A DNA stretch of 64,000 nucleotides, from assembly GCF_016097555.1 (NCBI RefSeq), contig NC_054704.1, forward strand, positions 27,726,795-27,790,794. Direction: 5' to 3'. This stretch comes from Gigantopelta aegis. Its lineage: Eukaryota; Mollusca; Gastropoda; Neomphalida; Peltospiridae. Every line of letters starts with the position of its first letter. Positions within the stretch are counted from its first letter, which is position 1. A program made the translations under genes and the position numbers. Under the pieces are notes generated by a model, which saw nothing but the letters and a program-made list of their open reading frames with translations, made no database searches and was not told the origin of the DNA. Below are positions 38,801 to 44,237 of the stretch, piece by piece.

Positions 38801-38882
38801 CTTTGAACGTGATGAACTACAGAAACTCAAGTGGCAAGGAGTGGAAAAGATTGGGAAACCGGTTGTTGAGGAAGAGGACTAG
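1162..38882 (+). CDS. THSD1: THSD1-like transmembrane protein, five coding exons (1162-1246, 19496-20479, 29962-30138, 36529-36960, 37507-38882)
   Basis: The five exons join in frame to 3054 nt, giving 1017 residues plus stop. Domain order: signal peptide (about 1-28), N-terminal ectodomain (29-356), TSP1 repeat (357-415), CUB-like domain (416-559), juxtamembrane stretch, transmembrane helix (about 583-604) with basic stop-transfer residues, and a cytoplasmic tail of about 410 residues. Every splice site is GT-AG and every intron is phase 1. The ectodomain follows the vertebrate THSD1 pattern as I recall it: a GTF-C...AGRYVFRM...VRWPQF block, and C...GFCFVYV...C just before the TSP1 repeat. 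In vertebrates THSD1 is a plasma-membrane protein of endothelial cells tied to focal adhesions through FAK, talin and vinculin; a role in this animal is inference. Human THSD1 is about 850 residues and lacks the CUB-like block. The start is the only ATG that gives a signal peptide in frame with exon 2. Confidence 0.85.
1794..2109 (-). mobile_element. SINE type B, full length
   Basis: tRNA-like head with box B GGATCGATCCC, a central domain around CCAGTGCACCACGACTGG and GTATGTGCTATCCTGTCTG, and a tail ending GTCGTTAAACAAAACAAAC (all on the minus strand). It is flanked by a perfect 14-bp target-site duplication, AACTGAGTTTCAAA (1780-1793 and 2110-2123). Confidence 0.85.
2124..3870. other. Intron 1 stretch, nothing recognised
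   Basis: AT-rich, no SINE block, no supported exon. Short open frames lack family signal. Confidence 0.5.
3871..4145. mobile_element. Foldback element of about 275 bp
   Basis: The left half (GTTCAGCC...CGCTAACGTTTGCGAACT...ACGTTTT...GTCTGGCTGAA) is the reverse complement of the right half (TTCAGCCAGAC...AAAACGTT...AGTTTGCGAACGTTAGCG...GCTGAACACG), with only a few bases at the centre. Confidence 0.7.
4440..4690 (+). repeat. Pyrimidine-rich start plus probable dispersed repeat
   Basis: (TGTC)n at 4470-4515 leads into CACATATAGTTTTCCGGACG and AATGCCTCAAGATATTCAGC. I associate such sequence with dispersed repeats of molluscs, but only one copy is seen here. Confidence 0.3.
5811..6010 (+). mobile_element. 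SINE type B, head missing
   Basis: Central domain (CCAGTGCACCACGACTGG) and the type-2 tail (ATCCGATGATTAATAAATCA, then GTGGTGTCGTAAAACAAAAC) are present; the tRNA-like head is truncated. Confidence 0.75.
6011..7014. other. Intron 1 stretch, nothing recognised
   Basis: No repeat family or coding signal. Minus-strand open frames of 60-70 codons have no recognisable motif. Confidence 0.5.
7015..7082 (+). repeat. (CTG)n-rich trinucleotide repeat
   Basis: Imperfect GCTGCTGGTGCTGCTGATGT units over about 65 bp in THSD1 intron 1. Confidence 0.85.
7454..7585 (+). repeat. (TG)n followed by T and G runs
   Basis: Interrupted TG tract at 7454-7519, then a T-rich stretch and about 15 Gs. Confidence 0.9.
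7680..7907 (+). repeat. 76-bp minisatellite, three copies
   Basis: Three copies of a 76-bp unit start at 7680, 7756 and 7832 (TTTTGAGAACGGTGATGG ... GTCGTCGTTACCGTA) and differ at only a few sites. Open frames across it are a product of the repeat. Confidence 0.9.
7920..9530. other. Intron 1 stretch, nothing recognised
   Basis: AT-rich unique-looking sequence with no feature that I can support. Confidence 0.5.
9534..9586. repeat. (TA)n microsatellite
   Basis: About 25 perfect AT units. Confidence 0.95.
9890..10590 (+). repeat. Diverged local direct duplication of about 230 bp
   Basis: Segments 9890-10125 and 10365-10590 share CTGCTCTATGAATGATTTAA, then TAAGACC, CCAGATGG, AAGATGTTGC and TGAAGTCAA.ACCA.CAATCC. 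The CT run at 10140-10212 lies between them. Confidence 0.65.
10140..10212. repeat. (CT)n microsatellite
   Basis: About 36 perfect CT units. Confidence 0.95.
10888..11672. mobile_element. Element with about 103-bp terminal inverted repeats
   Basis: The left arm (10888-10989) and right arm (11570-11672) are reverse complements at roughly 85-90% by eye: TTTTCATATAAC ... GTGATTCTAGAGTACTCCAG ... AGAGAAGCCGCTTATAATTT. The 580 bp between hold a GATGGT/GATGAT repeat and no gene. Confidence 0.7.
11330..11491 (+). repeat. GGTGAT/GATGAT-rich tract
   Basis: Imperfect trinucleotide repeat inside the element with long inverted ends (10888-11672). Confidence 0.8.
11796..11952. mobile_element. Palindromic element family P, copy 1
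   Basis: Starts TAAAGGCGACGCCACACGAT, centre GCAACCGATGAAACCGTAAT, and ends in a diverged inverse (ATCGTATGACGTCACCTTA). Related to copies at 16706 and 30396. Confidence 0.6.
12007..12212 (+). mobile_element. SINE type A, head missing
   Basis: Central domain followed by the type-1 tail (CCGTAAATAAAATGTGTTGA, then GTGCGTCGTTAAATAAAAC). The head is absent and part of the central domain is deleted after GTATATAAAAG. Confidence 0.75.
12213..14784. other. Intron 1 stretch, microsatellite only
   Basis: Apart from the CA tract near 13350 and TA-rich patches near 13520, nothing recognised. Confidence 0.5.
13350..13396. repeat. (CA)n microsatellite
   Basis: GCGCGCG followed by about 20 CA units. 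Confidence 0.95.
14785..15260 (+). mobile_element. Old SINE interrupted by a DNA element
   Basis: A degenerate head (GGATGCTCGCCTGAGATG) and remainder (GCCGTGGAATTGAATCCC, then TACGACTGGTATATCA) are split by the palindromic-ended element at 14827-15170. The order fits a SINE that received a later insertion. Confidence 0.45.
14827..15170. mobile_element. MITE-like DNA element, copy 1 (344 bp)
   Basis: Perfect 13-bp terminal inverted repeats CAGGGCTTCTAGA / TCTAGAAGCCCTG. The interior holds several GGCTAGT words near both ends, like subterminal transposase sites. It is inserted in an old SINE. hAT-like ends (CAGGG) but the target duplication is unclear here. Confidence 0.75.
15373..15494. mobile_element. 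Small palindromic element
   Basis: Ends TAAAGGGGAGACCAGCCTGC and GGGAACCAGTCTCCTTT are inverted repeats. The interior (GTTAACG, GTCTGGCTAAAC) resembles the foldback element at 3871-4145, which also starts with AAAGGAGAAACCAGCC. Confidence 0.5.
16303..16548 (-). mobile_element. SINE type B, head truncated
   Basis: Type-2 tail and central domain on the minus strand. The match stops inside the head at GCCGACGGGGA. Confidence 0.7.
16706..16841. mobile_element. Palindromic element family P, copy 2
   Basis: TAAAGTCGACGCCACACGGT ... GCAACCGATAATATCGTAGT ... ACTCGTATCGTGTGCC...CTTTA. Confidence 0.65.
17227..17560 (+). mobile_element. SINE type A, full length
   Basis: Complete head (GAGACGTAGCCCAGTGGT; GGATCGATCCCC), central domain and type-1 tail, followed by a (TTTC)n simple tail. 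Confidence 0.85.
17580..17665 (+). other. tRNA-like sequence, probably a SINE head remnant
   Basis: TTGGCCAAGTGGTTA resembles an A box and GGTTCGAATTC a B box, 45 bp apart, with CTGTTAA in the anticodon-loop place. The ends cannot pair as an acceptor stem, so a working tRNA gene is unlikely. Confidence 0.35.
17670..19495. other. Intron 1 end, unassigned open segment
   Basis: A less AT-rich segment at 18100-18440 is open in several frames on both strands without a recognisable domain. A G-run lies at 19084-19102. The last 60 bp are the pyrimidine-rich branch and acceptor region of THSD1 exon 2. Confidence 0.4.
19496..20479 (+). CDS. THSD1: THSD1 exon 2: N-terminal ectodomain
   Basis: The acceptor is a pyrimidine-rich tract ending TTTTTCCAG at 19495. 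The open frame covers residues 29-356 with no internal stop and ends at the donor TCAG|GTTTGC (20480). It contains about ten cysteines and several N-glycosylation sequons (NQT, NIT, NYT, NGS, NDT). The segments GTFSCGIIEKAGRYVFRM, VRWPQFRLFL and GFCFVYVSM resemble corresponding blocks of vertebrate THSD1. No standard domain is named for this region; two immunoglobulin-like beta folds are plausible but not proven. Confidence 0.85.
20590..20766. mobile_element. Inverted-repeat element, GCAGGCGCGTGT ends
   Basis: GCAGGCGCGTGTTCAGG at the left is mirrored by ATTCCTGCACACGCGC at the right. The same ends occur at 32003 and 32488. Lies just after THSD1 exon 2. Confidence 0.5.
21377..21755 (-). mobile_element. 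SINE type B2 split by a small palindromic element
   Basis: The tail lies at 21377-21430, then a foreign 105-bp element, then central domain and head at 21536-21755. The head is of the second kind (minus strand TTTAGTTCAGTCGGTTGAG; GCGTCGCAGGATC). About 50 bp of the SINE are missing at the insertion. Confidence 0.65.
21431..21535. mobile_element. MITE-like element family M, copy 2, inside a SINE
   Basis: Reverse-oriented relative of 39241-39344: GGCTGAATTTACGCAGCTTG ... ATGTATGTACTTACACGCGT ... CTGTAAATGCGGCCCTT. It interrupts the SINE at 21377-21755. Confidence 0.65.
22126..22395 (-). mobile_element. SINE type D with expanded (GA)n
   Basis: Minus-strand SINE with head ending in CCGAGGCCGGT on the plus strand and tail GTGCTTATATCCAATTAAGG. 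The GA run at 22206-22272 occupies the place where other copies have GTTAGTGAGAGAGAAG. Confidence 0.75.
22206..22272. repeat. (GA)n microsatellite inside a SINE
   Basis: About 33 GA units at the GAGAGAGAAG site of SINE type D. Confidence 0.95.
22401..22656 (-). mobile_element. SINE type D
   Basis: Second D copy directly after the first, same orientation. Tail (GTGCTTATATCCAATTAAGG), central CTGTCTGTCCAGGACAG, and head ending ACCACCGAGACCGGT. Confidence 0.75.
23174..23507 (-). mobile_element. SINE type A, full length
   Basis: Complete copy on the minus strand with an 11-bp target-site duplication TTGGAATTAAA at 23163-23173 and 23508-23518. Confidence 0.85.
24268..24660 (+). mobile_element. 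SINE type A with a second tail copy
   Basis: Full SINE to about 24584 followed by a repeat of its own last 50 bp (CATATAGCCGTAAATCAAAT, then GTTGAGTTCGTCGTTAAAT), so the 3' tail is present twice. Confidence 0.8.
24661..26019. other. Intron 2 stretch, nothing recognised
   Basis: No repeat block or exon seen. Short open frames near 24829 lack family signal. Confidence 0.5.
26020..26335 (+). repeat. Dispersed repeat, two partial copies
   Basis: Two similar segments, each with GGCCAGGA(C/T)AGGCGTG and CTACAACAGC and ending CTGAATGT(G/A)CACGT, lie at about 26040-26110 and 26240-26320 around a C-run. A related copy is at 32790-32885. Looks like the 3' part of another short element; family not known to me. 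Confidence 0.5.
26770..26888. mobile_element. Small inverted-repeat element
   Basis: GGGGCCTAATGCACTAAACT at the left is mirrored by GATCTTTGTGAATTAGGCCC at the right. About 119 bp, no coding. Confidence 0.6.
27450..27865 (-). mobile_element. Diverged SINE type D split by AT-rich insertion
   Basis: The tail (TTTCGTGCTTATATCAAATT) is at 27459-27520 and the remainder (AAGGACAGTGGTTAATGATT to the head near 27865) resumes about 190 bp later, with unrelated AT-rich sequence between. Confidence 0.5.
28490..28700 (-). pseudogene. Mariner-like transposase C-terminal remnant with terminal repeat
   Basis: Read on the minus strand, the frame gives GDETLKAARMVADEQQ then GKFYFAGTSRLKNNLTKCIQ and VKDDHIE, which fits the end of mariner-family transposases (DDEVKEAV...FY..GI..L..RW.KCI...GDYVE). 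Reading continues without a stop into a sequence at 28490-28515 that looks like a mariner terminal repeat (GAGGTGCAATCAAAAG), bordered by a TA dinucleotide at 28488. The catalytic region and the other terminal repeat are missing, so this is a truncated copy in intron 2 of THSD1. Confidence 0.5.
29161..29450 (+). mobile_element. SINE type A, diverged
   Basis: Head GTCATGTAGCGCAATGG, shortened head-centre junction, central domain and type-1 tail (GTTGAGTGCGTCGTTAAAT). More substitutions than neighbouring copies. Confidence 0.7.
29962..30138 (+). CDS. THSD1: THSD1 exon 3: thrombospondin type-1 repeat
   Basis: A single phase 1-1 exon encodes one complete TSP1 repeat (residues 357-415). It shows the tryptophan ladder WSSWSMW, then SECTVTCGKGKRSRFRMC, GGRFCSG and a closing REC...CP with six cysteines. 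The WxxWxxW motif is the usual C-mannosylation target and TCG is close to the O-fucosylation pattern. Acceptor CTCTTTTACAG, donor CCTG|GTAATT. Confidence 0.95.
30396..30509. mobile_element. Palindromic element family P, copy 3
   Basis: ACACAATACGAGTGTCTCGT ... GCAACCGATGGAATCGTAAA ... CGAGGCACTCGTATCGTGTG, then TCGCCTTTA. Confidence 0.65.
30530..30650 (-). mobile_element. SINE tail fragment (type B or B2)
   Basis: Only the 3' tail (AAGTTTGTTTTGTTTAACGA, then ACACCGCTAGAGCAC on the plus strand) to the start of the central domain is left. Confidence 0.65.
30801..30985. mobile_element. Foldback element of about 185 bp
   Basis: The left arm GCTAGTATAATGCTAGGAC, CAGACTACCAACTG and GTTGGCCAA is mirrored at the right by TTGGCCAAC, CCAGTTGATAGTCTG and GTCCTAGCATTATACTAG. 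Arms are about 55 bp. Confidence 0.7.
31432..31690 (+). mobile_element. SINE type B, internally shortened
   Basis: Head (GTGACGTAGCCCAGTCGG), shortened box-B region, central domain and type-2 tail (GTAGCCGATGATTAATAAAT). Confidence 0.65.
32003..32488. mobile_element. Inverted-repeat element, interrupted by SINE D
   Basis: CAGGCGCGTGTGCAGGAAAT at the left and TTGCACACGCGCCTGCAC at the right; the SINE at 32039-32339 sits inside with its own target duplication. Confidence 0.6.
32039..32339 (-). mobile_element. SINE type D with expanded (CA)n and perfect target duplication
   Basis: Full D copy. The internal GGGCACACAC has grown to a CA run at 32104-32140. The 10-bp duplication GGGGGTCTGT flanks it exactly (32029-32038 and 32340-32349). 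Confidence 0.85.
32500..32740 (-). mobile_element. Old SINE remnant
   Basis: Degenerate tail and central domain (GGGTAACCCGCTATCGTC, AGTACATAGCACAGCC) and a head piece GGTCGATCCTATGGCCC. It may be the right part of a SINE whose left end is at 31970-32000. Confidence 0.4.
32790..32885 (+). repeat. Third copy of the ACAGGCGTGCGCTACAACAG repeat
   Basis: It shares GACAGGCGTGCGCTACAACA and CTGAAAGTGCACGTTAAAC with 26240-26320, and ends in TGACCTGACCTGACC. Confidence 0.5.
32886..34966. other. Intron 3 stretch
   Basis: Besides the SINE at 33811-34124, it holds (ACAG)n at about 33708-33741 and a TG/G-run at 34893-34928; no exon seen. Confidence 0.5.
33811..34124 (+). mobile_element. SINE type A
   Basis: Head with the part around AGCCCAGTGGT deleted, then box B GGATCGATCCCC, central domain, and type-1 tail ending GTTAAATAAAACATTTCC. 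Confidence 0.8.
34967..35491. mobile_element. Inverted-repeat element with internal CCGTA-type repeats
   Basis: Ends TAAGCCCCGGTCACACTGTC and GACAGTGTGACCGGGGCTTT are perfect inverted repeats, continuing as AAGGATC. A second left end is present inside (35261-35305). The interior is made of degenerate ATCCGTAGTA/CCGTAATAATCC words about 10-12 bp apart. Confidence 0.75.
35951..36149 (+). mobile_element. SINE type D, internal deletion
   Basis: Head CGGTGGTGTCGTGGTTACGG, then a jump to CTTCTCTCACTAACCACC and the normal tail CTTAATTGGACATAAGCACG ending in (GAAA)n. Confidence 0.75.
36529..36960 (+). CDS. THSD1: THSD1 exon 4: CUB-like domain
   Basis: Another phase 1-1 exon, encoding residues 416-559. 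The pattern is CUB-like: cysteine cluster CACGC (432-436), GEIIATGRC, an aromatic HGIWNVEV strand, IRLSFTYFNLF, VHVRDG, and near the end FIELISLVASMSFTND and HGFIASYSSV. The cysteine spacing is unusual for CUB, so I call it CUB-like. Human THSD1 has no such domain between TSP1 and the membrane. Acceptor TATTTGCAG, donor GTTG|GTAAGT. Confidence 0.8.
36961..37506 (+). other. THSD1: THSD1 intron 4
   Basis: Short AT-rich intron without repeat insertions, the only one of the four that is compact. Confidence 0.8.
37507..38882 (+). CDS. THSD1: THSD1 exon 5: transmembrane helix and cytoplasmic tail
   Basis: The terminal exon encodes residues 560-1017. A 22-residue hydrophobic helix starts KVAVVGIALCGVIIVVTVAF and is followed by HRFYHKRHK, setting an extracellular N-terminus. 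The tail is low-complexity, rich in Ser, Pro, Lys and Thr, with many SP sites (for example SPSLKK, SPKVYPSPKL, SPETPTP) that suit proline-directed kinases. It closes with an acidic and aromatic stretch containing DDFIEDDPLSYF and then QKLKWQG. A start at ATG 37563 is possible within the exon, but the upstream splice reading is continuous and preferred. Confidence 0.9.
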
Positions 38883-39392
38883 TGTATTGTTCATTATATG
38901 TTACGTGATTGTATTGAGTCATTGGAGATGTGAGGTGGGTGGGGTAGGGTGGGAAGTGCCTGGTTGGTCATCTCCTCACTCATCCATTTTCACTCCCTGT
39001 TTCAAAATTATAAAAAAGGAGATTATTTACAATGTTTCAGCATGTACTGGATTAAAACCTGACAGAAGAACATGTCTCCGTCCCAGATAAACTGTTTTGA
39101 GCCTATCGTTATCACTGTTAATCATTTGTATTTATGCGCCTCCACCCTACCCATTTAGACTTTACTCTGGTGGACTACCATTCGGAGATCAGTTAACGCT
39201 TGAACCATGACAATCATCCAACTCATCTGAAAATATTAAGAGCCGAATTTACAAAGCCTGTTTTTGTCGTACTCGCATGTAACTACATACATTAACAATG
39301 CTTAAACACCTTTAAGAAAACCAGGCTTCGTAAATTCGGTCCTAAATGATCTTTAATTATTACATTAAAATCCCACACTGCATTCAAATAAA
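38883..39392 (+). other. THSD1: THSD1 3' UTR with candidate poly(A) signal
   Basis: After the stop codon the first strong AATAAA is at 39387-39392, giving a 3' UTR of about 530 nt. This UTR would contain the small palindromic element at 39241-39344. The true cleavage site is not determined. Confidence 0.4.
39241..39344. mobile_element. MITE-like element family M, copy 1
   Basis: Inverted ends AGCCGAATTTACAAAGCCTG and AACCAGGCTTCGTAAATTCG, then GTCCT. The middle has TAACTACATACATTAACAAT. Lies in the THSD1 3' UTR region. Confidence 0.7.
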
Positions 39393-39853
39393 GTTTCAAA
39401 TAATGTATCTTTGTTATTTTCTTTACAAGTCATTTGTACATTTGCATTTGTTGTCAATAGTTGTGAGTACTTCTCGAAATTAATACAATATGATTTGAAG
39501 TTGATGCTTAATACAGATGCTGATTCAAAATAAATATTGTTAAAACAAGAACATGAACTATTAATAATCATAATTATAAGATACTTTGTCTTTTACTGAT
39601 ATTCGAAAATGAACTTGTTTAATGATCTTCCAGTATGTTTAATCCATGGCGTGTGTGTTAAAGGCGCAGACCCTAGATTCTGTCTGTGAAAATGGACACT
39701 AAGCTTGATTAAATCTACAAATCTGTAAGTTTATCACATAAATTGCTTCTAATTTAAATTATCAAAAACGACTTCAATACTGAAAAATACGTCGTAGTAT
39801 TTAAAACCTAGGGTATGTTATTTTAATAGCACATGGTGATAATGATGGTTGTT

Positions 39854-40310
39854 TAAACCCCGTTCTCACTTGAACGATTTTCTACGAGAATTCTGTGCGA
39901 CCACCAAATCGTATAGGGCGTGTGGGAGTCGCACGGCAGTATGTTGATGATTCGCACACGTTGTAGGGGTGTCGTGTGTATTTCGGACATGTCGCATGCC
40001 GGTGCGACATTTTAAAATTATCGTACGGCTGTCTCTAGGTTCGCACAGTTCGCATTGGTCGCATAGAGGTTGCACAGCAGTCGCATGGCAGTATGATTGG
40101 TCGCACGGTAGTATGATAGGTCGCACGGGAGTCGTACGTGAGTCTTAAGGGAGCCGAGATGTGCGACTTCCAGCGGACCCCCTGCGACTCCCGTGCGACA
40201 TCCATCAGACTTCCGTGCAACTGTCGTGCAACCTTTGCAAATCTCATGCGAGCGTATGCCAGCCCGGTGCAGAAAGGCAGTCGCATGGCAGTTGCACAAG
40301 TGAGACTGCG

Positions 40311-40344
<34 letters not shown>

Positions 40345-40436
40345 CTAGGTAATTCGTACGGGAATCGCACGGCTGTACAATCTTATAGTCGCACCGCAGT
40401 TGTACGAAAAATCGTTCAAGTGAGAACTGGGCTTTA
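39854..40436. mobile_element. Inverted-repeat element with internal GTCGCACGG repeats
   Basis: Ends TAAACCCCGTTCTCACTTGA, then ACGATTTT, mirrored by AAAATCGTTCAAGTGAGAAC and TGGGCTTTA. The left half contains many GTCGCACGGCAGT-like words and the right half their complements (CCGTGCGAC). A G-run of about 32 sits at 40313-40344. Confidence 0.75.
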
Positions 40437-40932
40437 GAAAATGTCCGACACAGTGCTGGATAAGATTACTTTCATCTGAGTTATCGTTCTTTGCAAATAT
40501 ATCAGTTTTAGAAAATGAACACTACACAGTATCAGATTCTGCAGTTTGTTTTATTTTATAAAAAAAAAAATGTGTAGTTGACGTTTCCATGATACAAATG
40601 AGGAAACAGCAGTTAACAACAACAACACAACTTTATTTGAACTCGTATTACATAAAATGATACATGAGCAAAGACATGTAGCTACTACTGCATGCACATT
40701 ACATATTATTACACTCCTACCTAATAAATAAATAAATCGATTAGCTTGGGGATTTAAAATTTACAGATATTATTTAGTAACTTTTGGGTTTTAATTAAAT
40801 TCATTTAAATTTAGTAATTCGTACTACAAAATCGTTAACAATGCATGTTTCTCCTGCCATTAATAAAAACGTAAAATATAAATTGATGAGATAGAACTTA
40901 TGGTATCAACATTTAAGTCCATGAATAGTTCG

Positions 40933-41246
40933 TTTGTTTTTGTTTAACGACACCACTAGAGTACATTGATTTAATAATTATCGGCTATTGGATGTCAAAC
41001 ATTGGTCATTTTGACTTAAGAGGAAACCGGTTACATTTGTCCATTAGCAGTATTGGATCTTTTATATGTACTTTCCCACAGATATGACAGCATATGCCAC
41101 GGCTTATGATATATCAGTCGTGGGGCACTGGTTGGGACGGGGGGGGGGGGGGAATAATCGGAGAATAGATCCACTGAGGTGGTTCGATCCTACGACGCAA
41201 CTACCTCCGGCGAGCGCTCTATTGACTGAGCTAGATCCCGCCCCTT
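40933..41246 (-). mobile_element. SINE type B2, full length
   Basis: Type-2 tail, central domain and the second kind of head (plus strand GGTTCGATCCTACGACGC, then CTGAGCTAGATCCCGCCC). TCCATGAA flanks it on both sides. A G-run interrupts the head-centre junction. Confidence 0.75.
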
Positions 41247-41266
41247 TAACAATCCATGAAGTTTAA

Positions 41267-41530
41267 AAGTTTATTTCGTTTAACGACACCACTAGAGCAC
41301 ATCGATTAATCGTCGGCCATTGGATATCAAACATTTAATAATTCTGACAACTGTGGGGAATTCTTTAGAGAAAATTAACCTGCTACATTTTTCGGTTAGT
41401 ATTAATTATATGCACAGACAGGACAACATATACCACAGCCGTTGATATACTAGCAGTGGGTAGTGAAGGTTCGATCCTGCGACCCAAGCACCCCCAGCCG
41501 AGTTTTCAATAGATTGAGTTAAATCCCATG
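41267..41530 (-). mobile_element. SINE type B2, diverged
   Basis: Follows the preceding SINE with only about 20 bp between. Tail, shortened central domain and head (GGTTCGATCCTGCGACCC) are recognisable. Confidence 0.65.
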
Positions 41531-41812
41531 ACGCTAACCCCGCGACCATCCGAGACATCCAAAAACCAAACCCCAATTAATCGTAGTGATATGGGTTGGG
41601 TGTTAATTAAACGTATTGGGTAAATTGGGGTGAAGCTGGATTGTTGTTGCTGTTGTTTTTTTTTTTTCATTGTTGTTGTATCTAATTTCAACTACTTTAT
41701 TCCTTACTGGCATTATAGAAACATAAACATAATAAATAATGACATAATAATTATGTTGAGGGTTATTTAAGTTATTAAATACATCAAATATATACAACTA
41801 ATGTCGATGCAA

Positions 41813-41955
41813 CCAGCTTCAGTGTGTGATGGTTAAGCCATCACATTTAAGATACCGAGTTCGAATCCCGGTATCGGGCACATAGCTGAATGTGTGGCTA
41901 CGGCAGCGTGCTTTAACCTTAATTGAATATATGCATAAGAATATTAATGAATGAA
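41813..41955 (+). mobile_element. Short SINE D-like copy
   Basis: Head-like GTGATGGTTAAGCCATCAC with box B GAGTTCGAATCCC, then directly the tail CTTAATTGAATATATGCATA and a (TGAA) end. Most of the body is missing. Confidence 0.5.
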
Positions 41956-42027
41956 TTGGATCCATGCATATTCTCAATTGATAACCCACCTGCCTTTGTC
42001 TCTTAGTGGATAGCATTAATAAGCCAT

Positions 42028-42395
42028 ACCGGCCTCGGTGGCGTCGTGGTTAGGCCATCGGTCTACGGGCTGGTAGGTACTGGGTTCGGATCCCAGTCGA
42101 GACATGGGATTTTTAATCCAGATACCGACTTCAAACCCTGAGTGAGTGCTCCGCAAGGCTCAATGGGTAGGTGTAAACCACTTGCACCGACCAGTGATCC
42201 ATAACTGGTCCAACAAAGGCCATGGTTTGTGCTATCCTGCCTGTGGGAAGCGCAAATAAAAGATCCCTTGCTGCCGTAAAGAGTAGCCTATGTGGCGACA
42301 AAATGACCATATGTTTGACGTCCAATAGCCGATGATAAGATAAAAAATCAATGTGCTCTAGTGGCGTCGTTAAATAAAACAAACTTTACTTTACT
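42028..42395 (+). mobile_element. SINE type C
   Basis: Head ACCGGCCTCGGTGGCGTCGT shared with type D, followed by the central domain of types A and B (TTGTGCTATCCTGCCTGTGG) and the type-2 tail (TCTAGTGGCGTCGTTAAAT). It is flanked by 12-bp duplications TTAATAAGCCAT / TTAATAAGACAT (one mismatch). Confidence 0.85.
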
Positions 42396-42464
42396 TTAAT
42401 AAGACATCGTCCGACCACCAATTACAAAAACCTTGTCTTGGACAGACAGTCACAAAATGTTTAC

Positions 42465-42710
<246 letters not shown>

Positions 42711-42712
<2 letters not shown>

Positions 42713-42725
42713 GTGTGTGTGAGTG

Positions 42726-42756
<31 letters not shown>

Positions 42757-42941
42757 TTGTGTCTGTGTGTGCGTCTGTGTGTGTGTGTGTGTGTGTCTGT
42801 GTGTGTTTGTGCGCGTATGTGTGTGTGTTTGTGTGCGTGTGTGTGTGTGTTTGTGTGCGTATGTGTCTGTGCGTGTGTTTGTGTGTGTGTGTGTGTGTCT
42901 TTGTGTGTGTGTTTGTGTGTGTCTGTGTGTCTCTGTCTGTC

Positions 42942-43006
<65 letters not shown>
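42711..43006. repeat. (TG)n tract of nearly 300 bp
   Basis: Interrupted by TTTG, TCTG, GCG and TATG variants, ending in a pure stretch of about 27 units at 42948-43006. It begins at GAGGTGTGTG of a SINE. Open frames in it are artefacts. Confidence 0.95.
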
Positions 43007-43011
<5 letters not shown>

Positions 43012-43902
43012 GTTGTTGTTTCTCTAGAAATGTAGTATTCTAACTGCTCAGTAGGCTCAGCTGTAAATGATTTCGAGACGCGCTTTTAACTGCCGACTGA
43101 AACGGATTCGGATGGATTTATTTAACAACACTCAAACACATTACAATATGTAACAAGAAGACAATGCAAATACATGACAAGAACGCATTAACCCAGAATA
43201 TCTATAGTTATCTATAGAATATCTATATCACTGAACACCGGGTACGTAATCAAAATAGTAATGTGCAAAGGACAAACATGAAGATTTGTTTTAAAAATAA
43301 ATAAAGCAAGGTTTTTCAATAATGATGCATTATACAAAAACAACATACCTTTCATTTTAAATACGCTAGGTTTAGTTTTATAATATTAACAAAATTCTAC
43401 TGTTTTAAATATTTTTATTTTAACAATTGAATAAATAATAGTGTTCATCTCTAATATCAGTATTACAAAGTTTACATAGCATGTTTTCTTTAGTAACGTC
43501 AAACCATCTACCAGTTCATAGTGACAATGTTAAATTTGACATAGAGGCCTAGGCAATTTAGATATATACAATATCTTTCTTGGTACGATATTCTCGTTCT
43601 ATAGGTTTCCAAGTAAAATATCGTCTTGAATAATGTAGAAAATTGGACCCAAGAACTGTTTACACTATCCGAAAACTACTGTTGTACTGCTGGTCGCAGA
43701 GATTTGTTTTACTTCTTGTTTTTAATATTTGAAATCGACATATTGGTTAGTGTAAATGAACCCACGTGATGTCACTACTAATAGTAGATATTCAGGAACT
43801 CTGAGACATGCTTTATATCCCCCACTGAATGCATGAGGCAAGCGGCGTGCAGGACAGATCTTATAATTAAAATAAACCGCTTTATACTTATCACGGTGGA
43901 GT

Positions 43903-44237
43903 CATAAGCGTACGAGACGGGGGCGGGGGGGGGGGCGCAGCGGGGGAGCAACTGCCCCCTACTCTTGAAGCAAATTCTCAAATTCGAGCAAACATTATAG
44001 AGATATTCGGGAAAATATGCTAACACGAGACCTTTTTGCCATGTATTTCCATCATTCTACCAGCAAAATTAGTTGTAATCCATGTAAAAATGTGTAACGA
44101 TTGTTTGCAACCCTATATATGTGTTTATCAGTCATACTAATATGAATAAATGTTGTTTTCTCGATTCGGGCATTTTTGGTTAAGTCGGGCAAAATCAGCC
44201 TTCCCCCTTAAAATAACCGGGAGCCCGTACCCCTATG
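43903..44237. mobile_element. Inverted-repeat DNA element of about 335 bp
   Basis: CATAAGCGTACGAGACGGGG at the left and CGGGAGCCCGTACCCCTATG at the right are imperfect inverted repeats. G-run and GGGAGCAACTGCCCCCT lie next to the left end. Confidence 0.5.
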
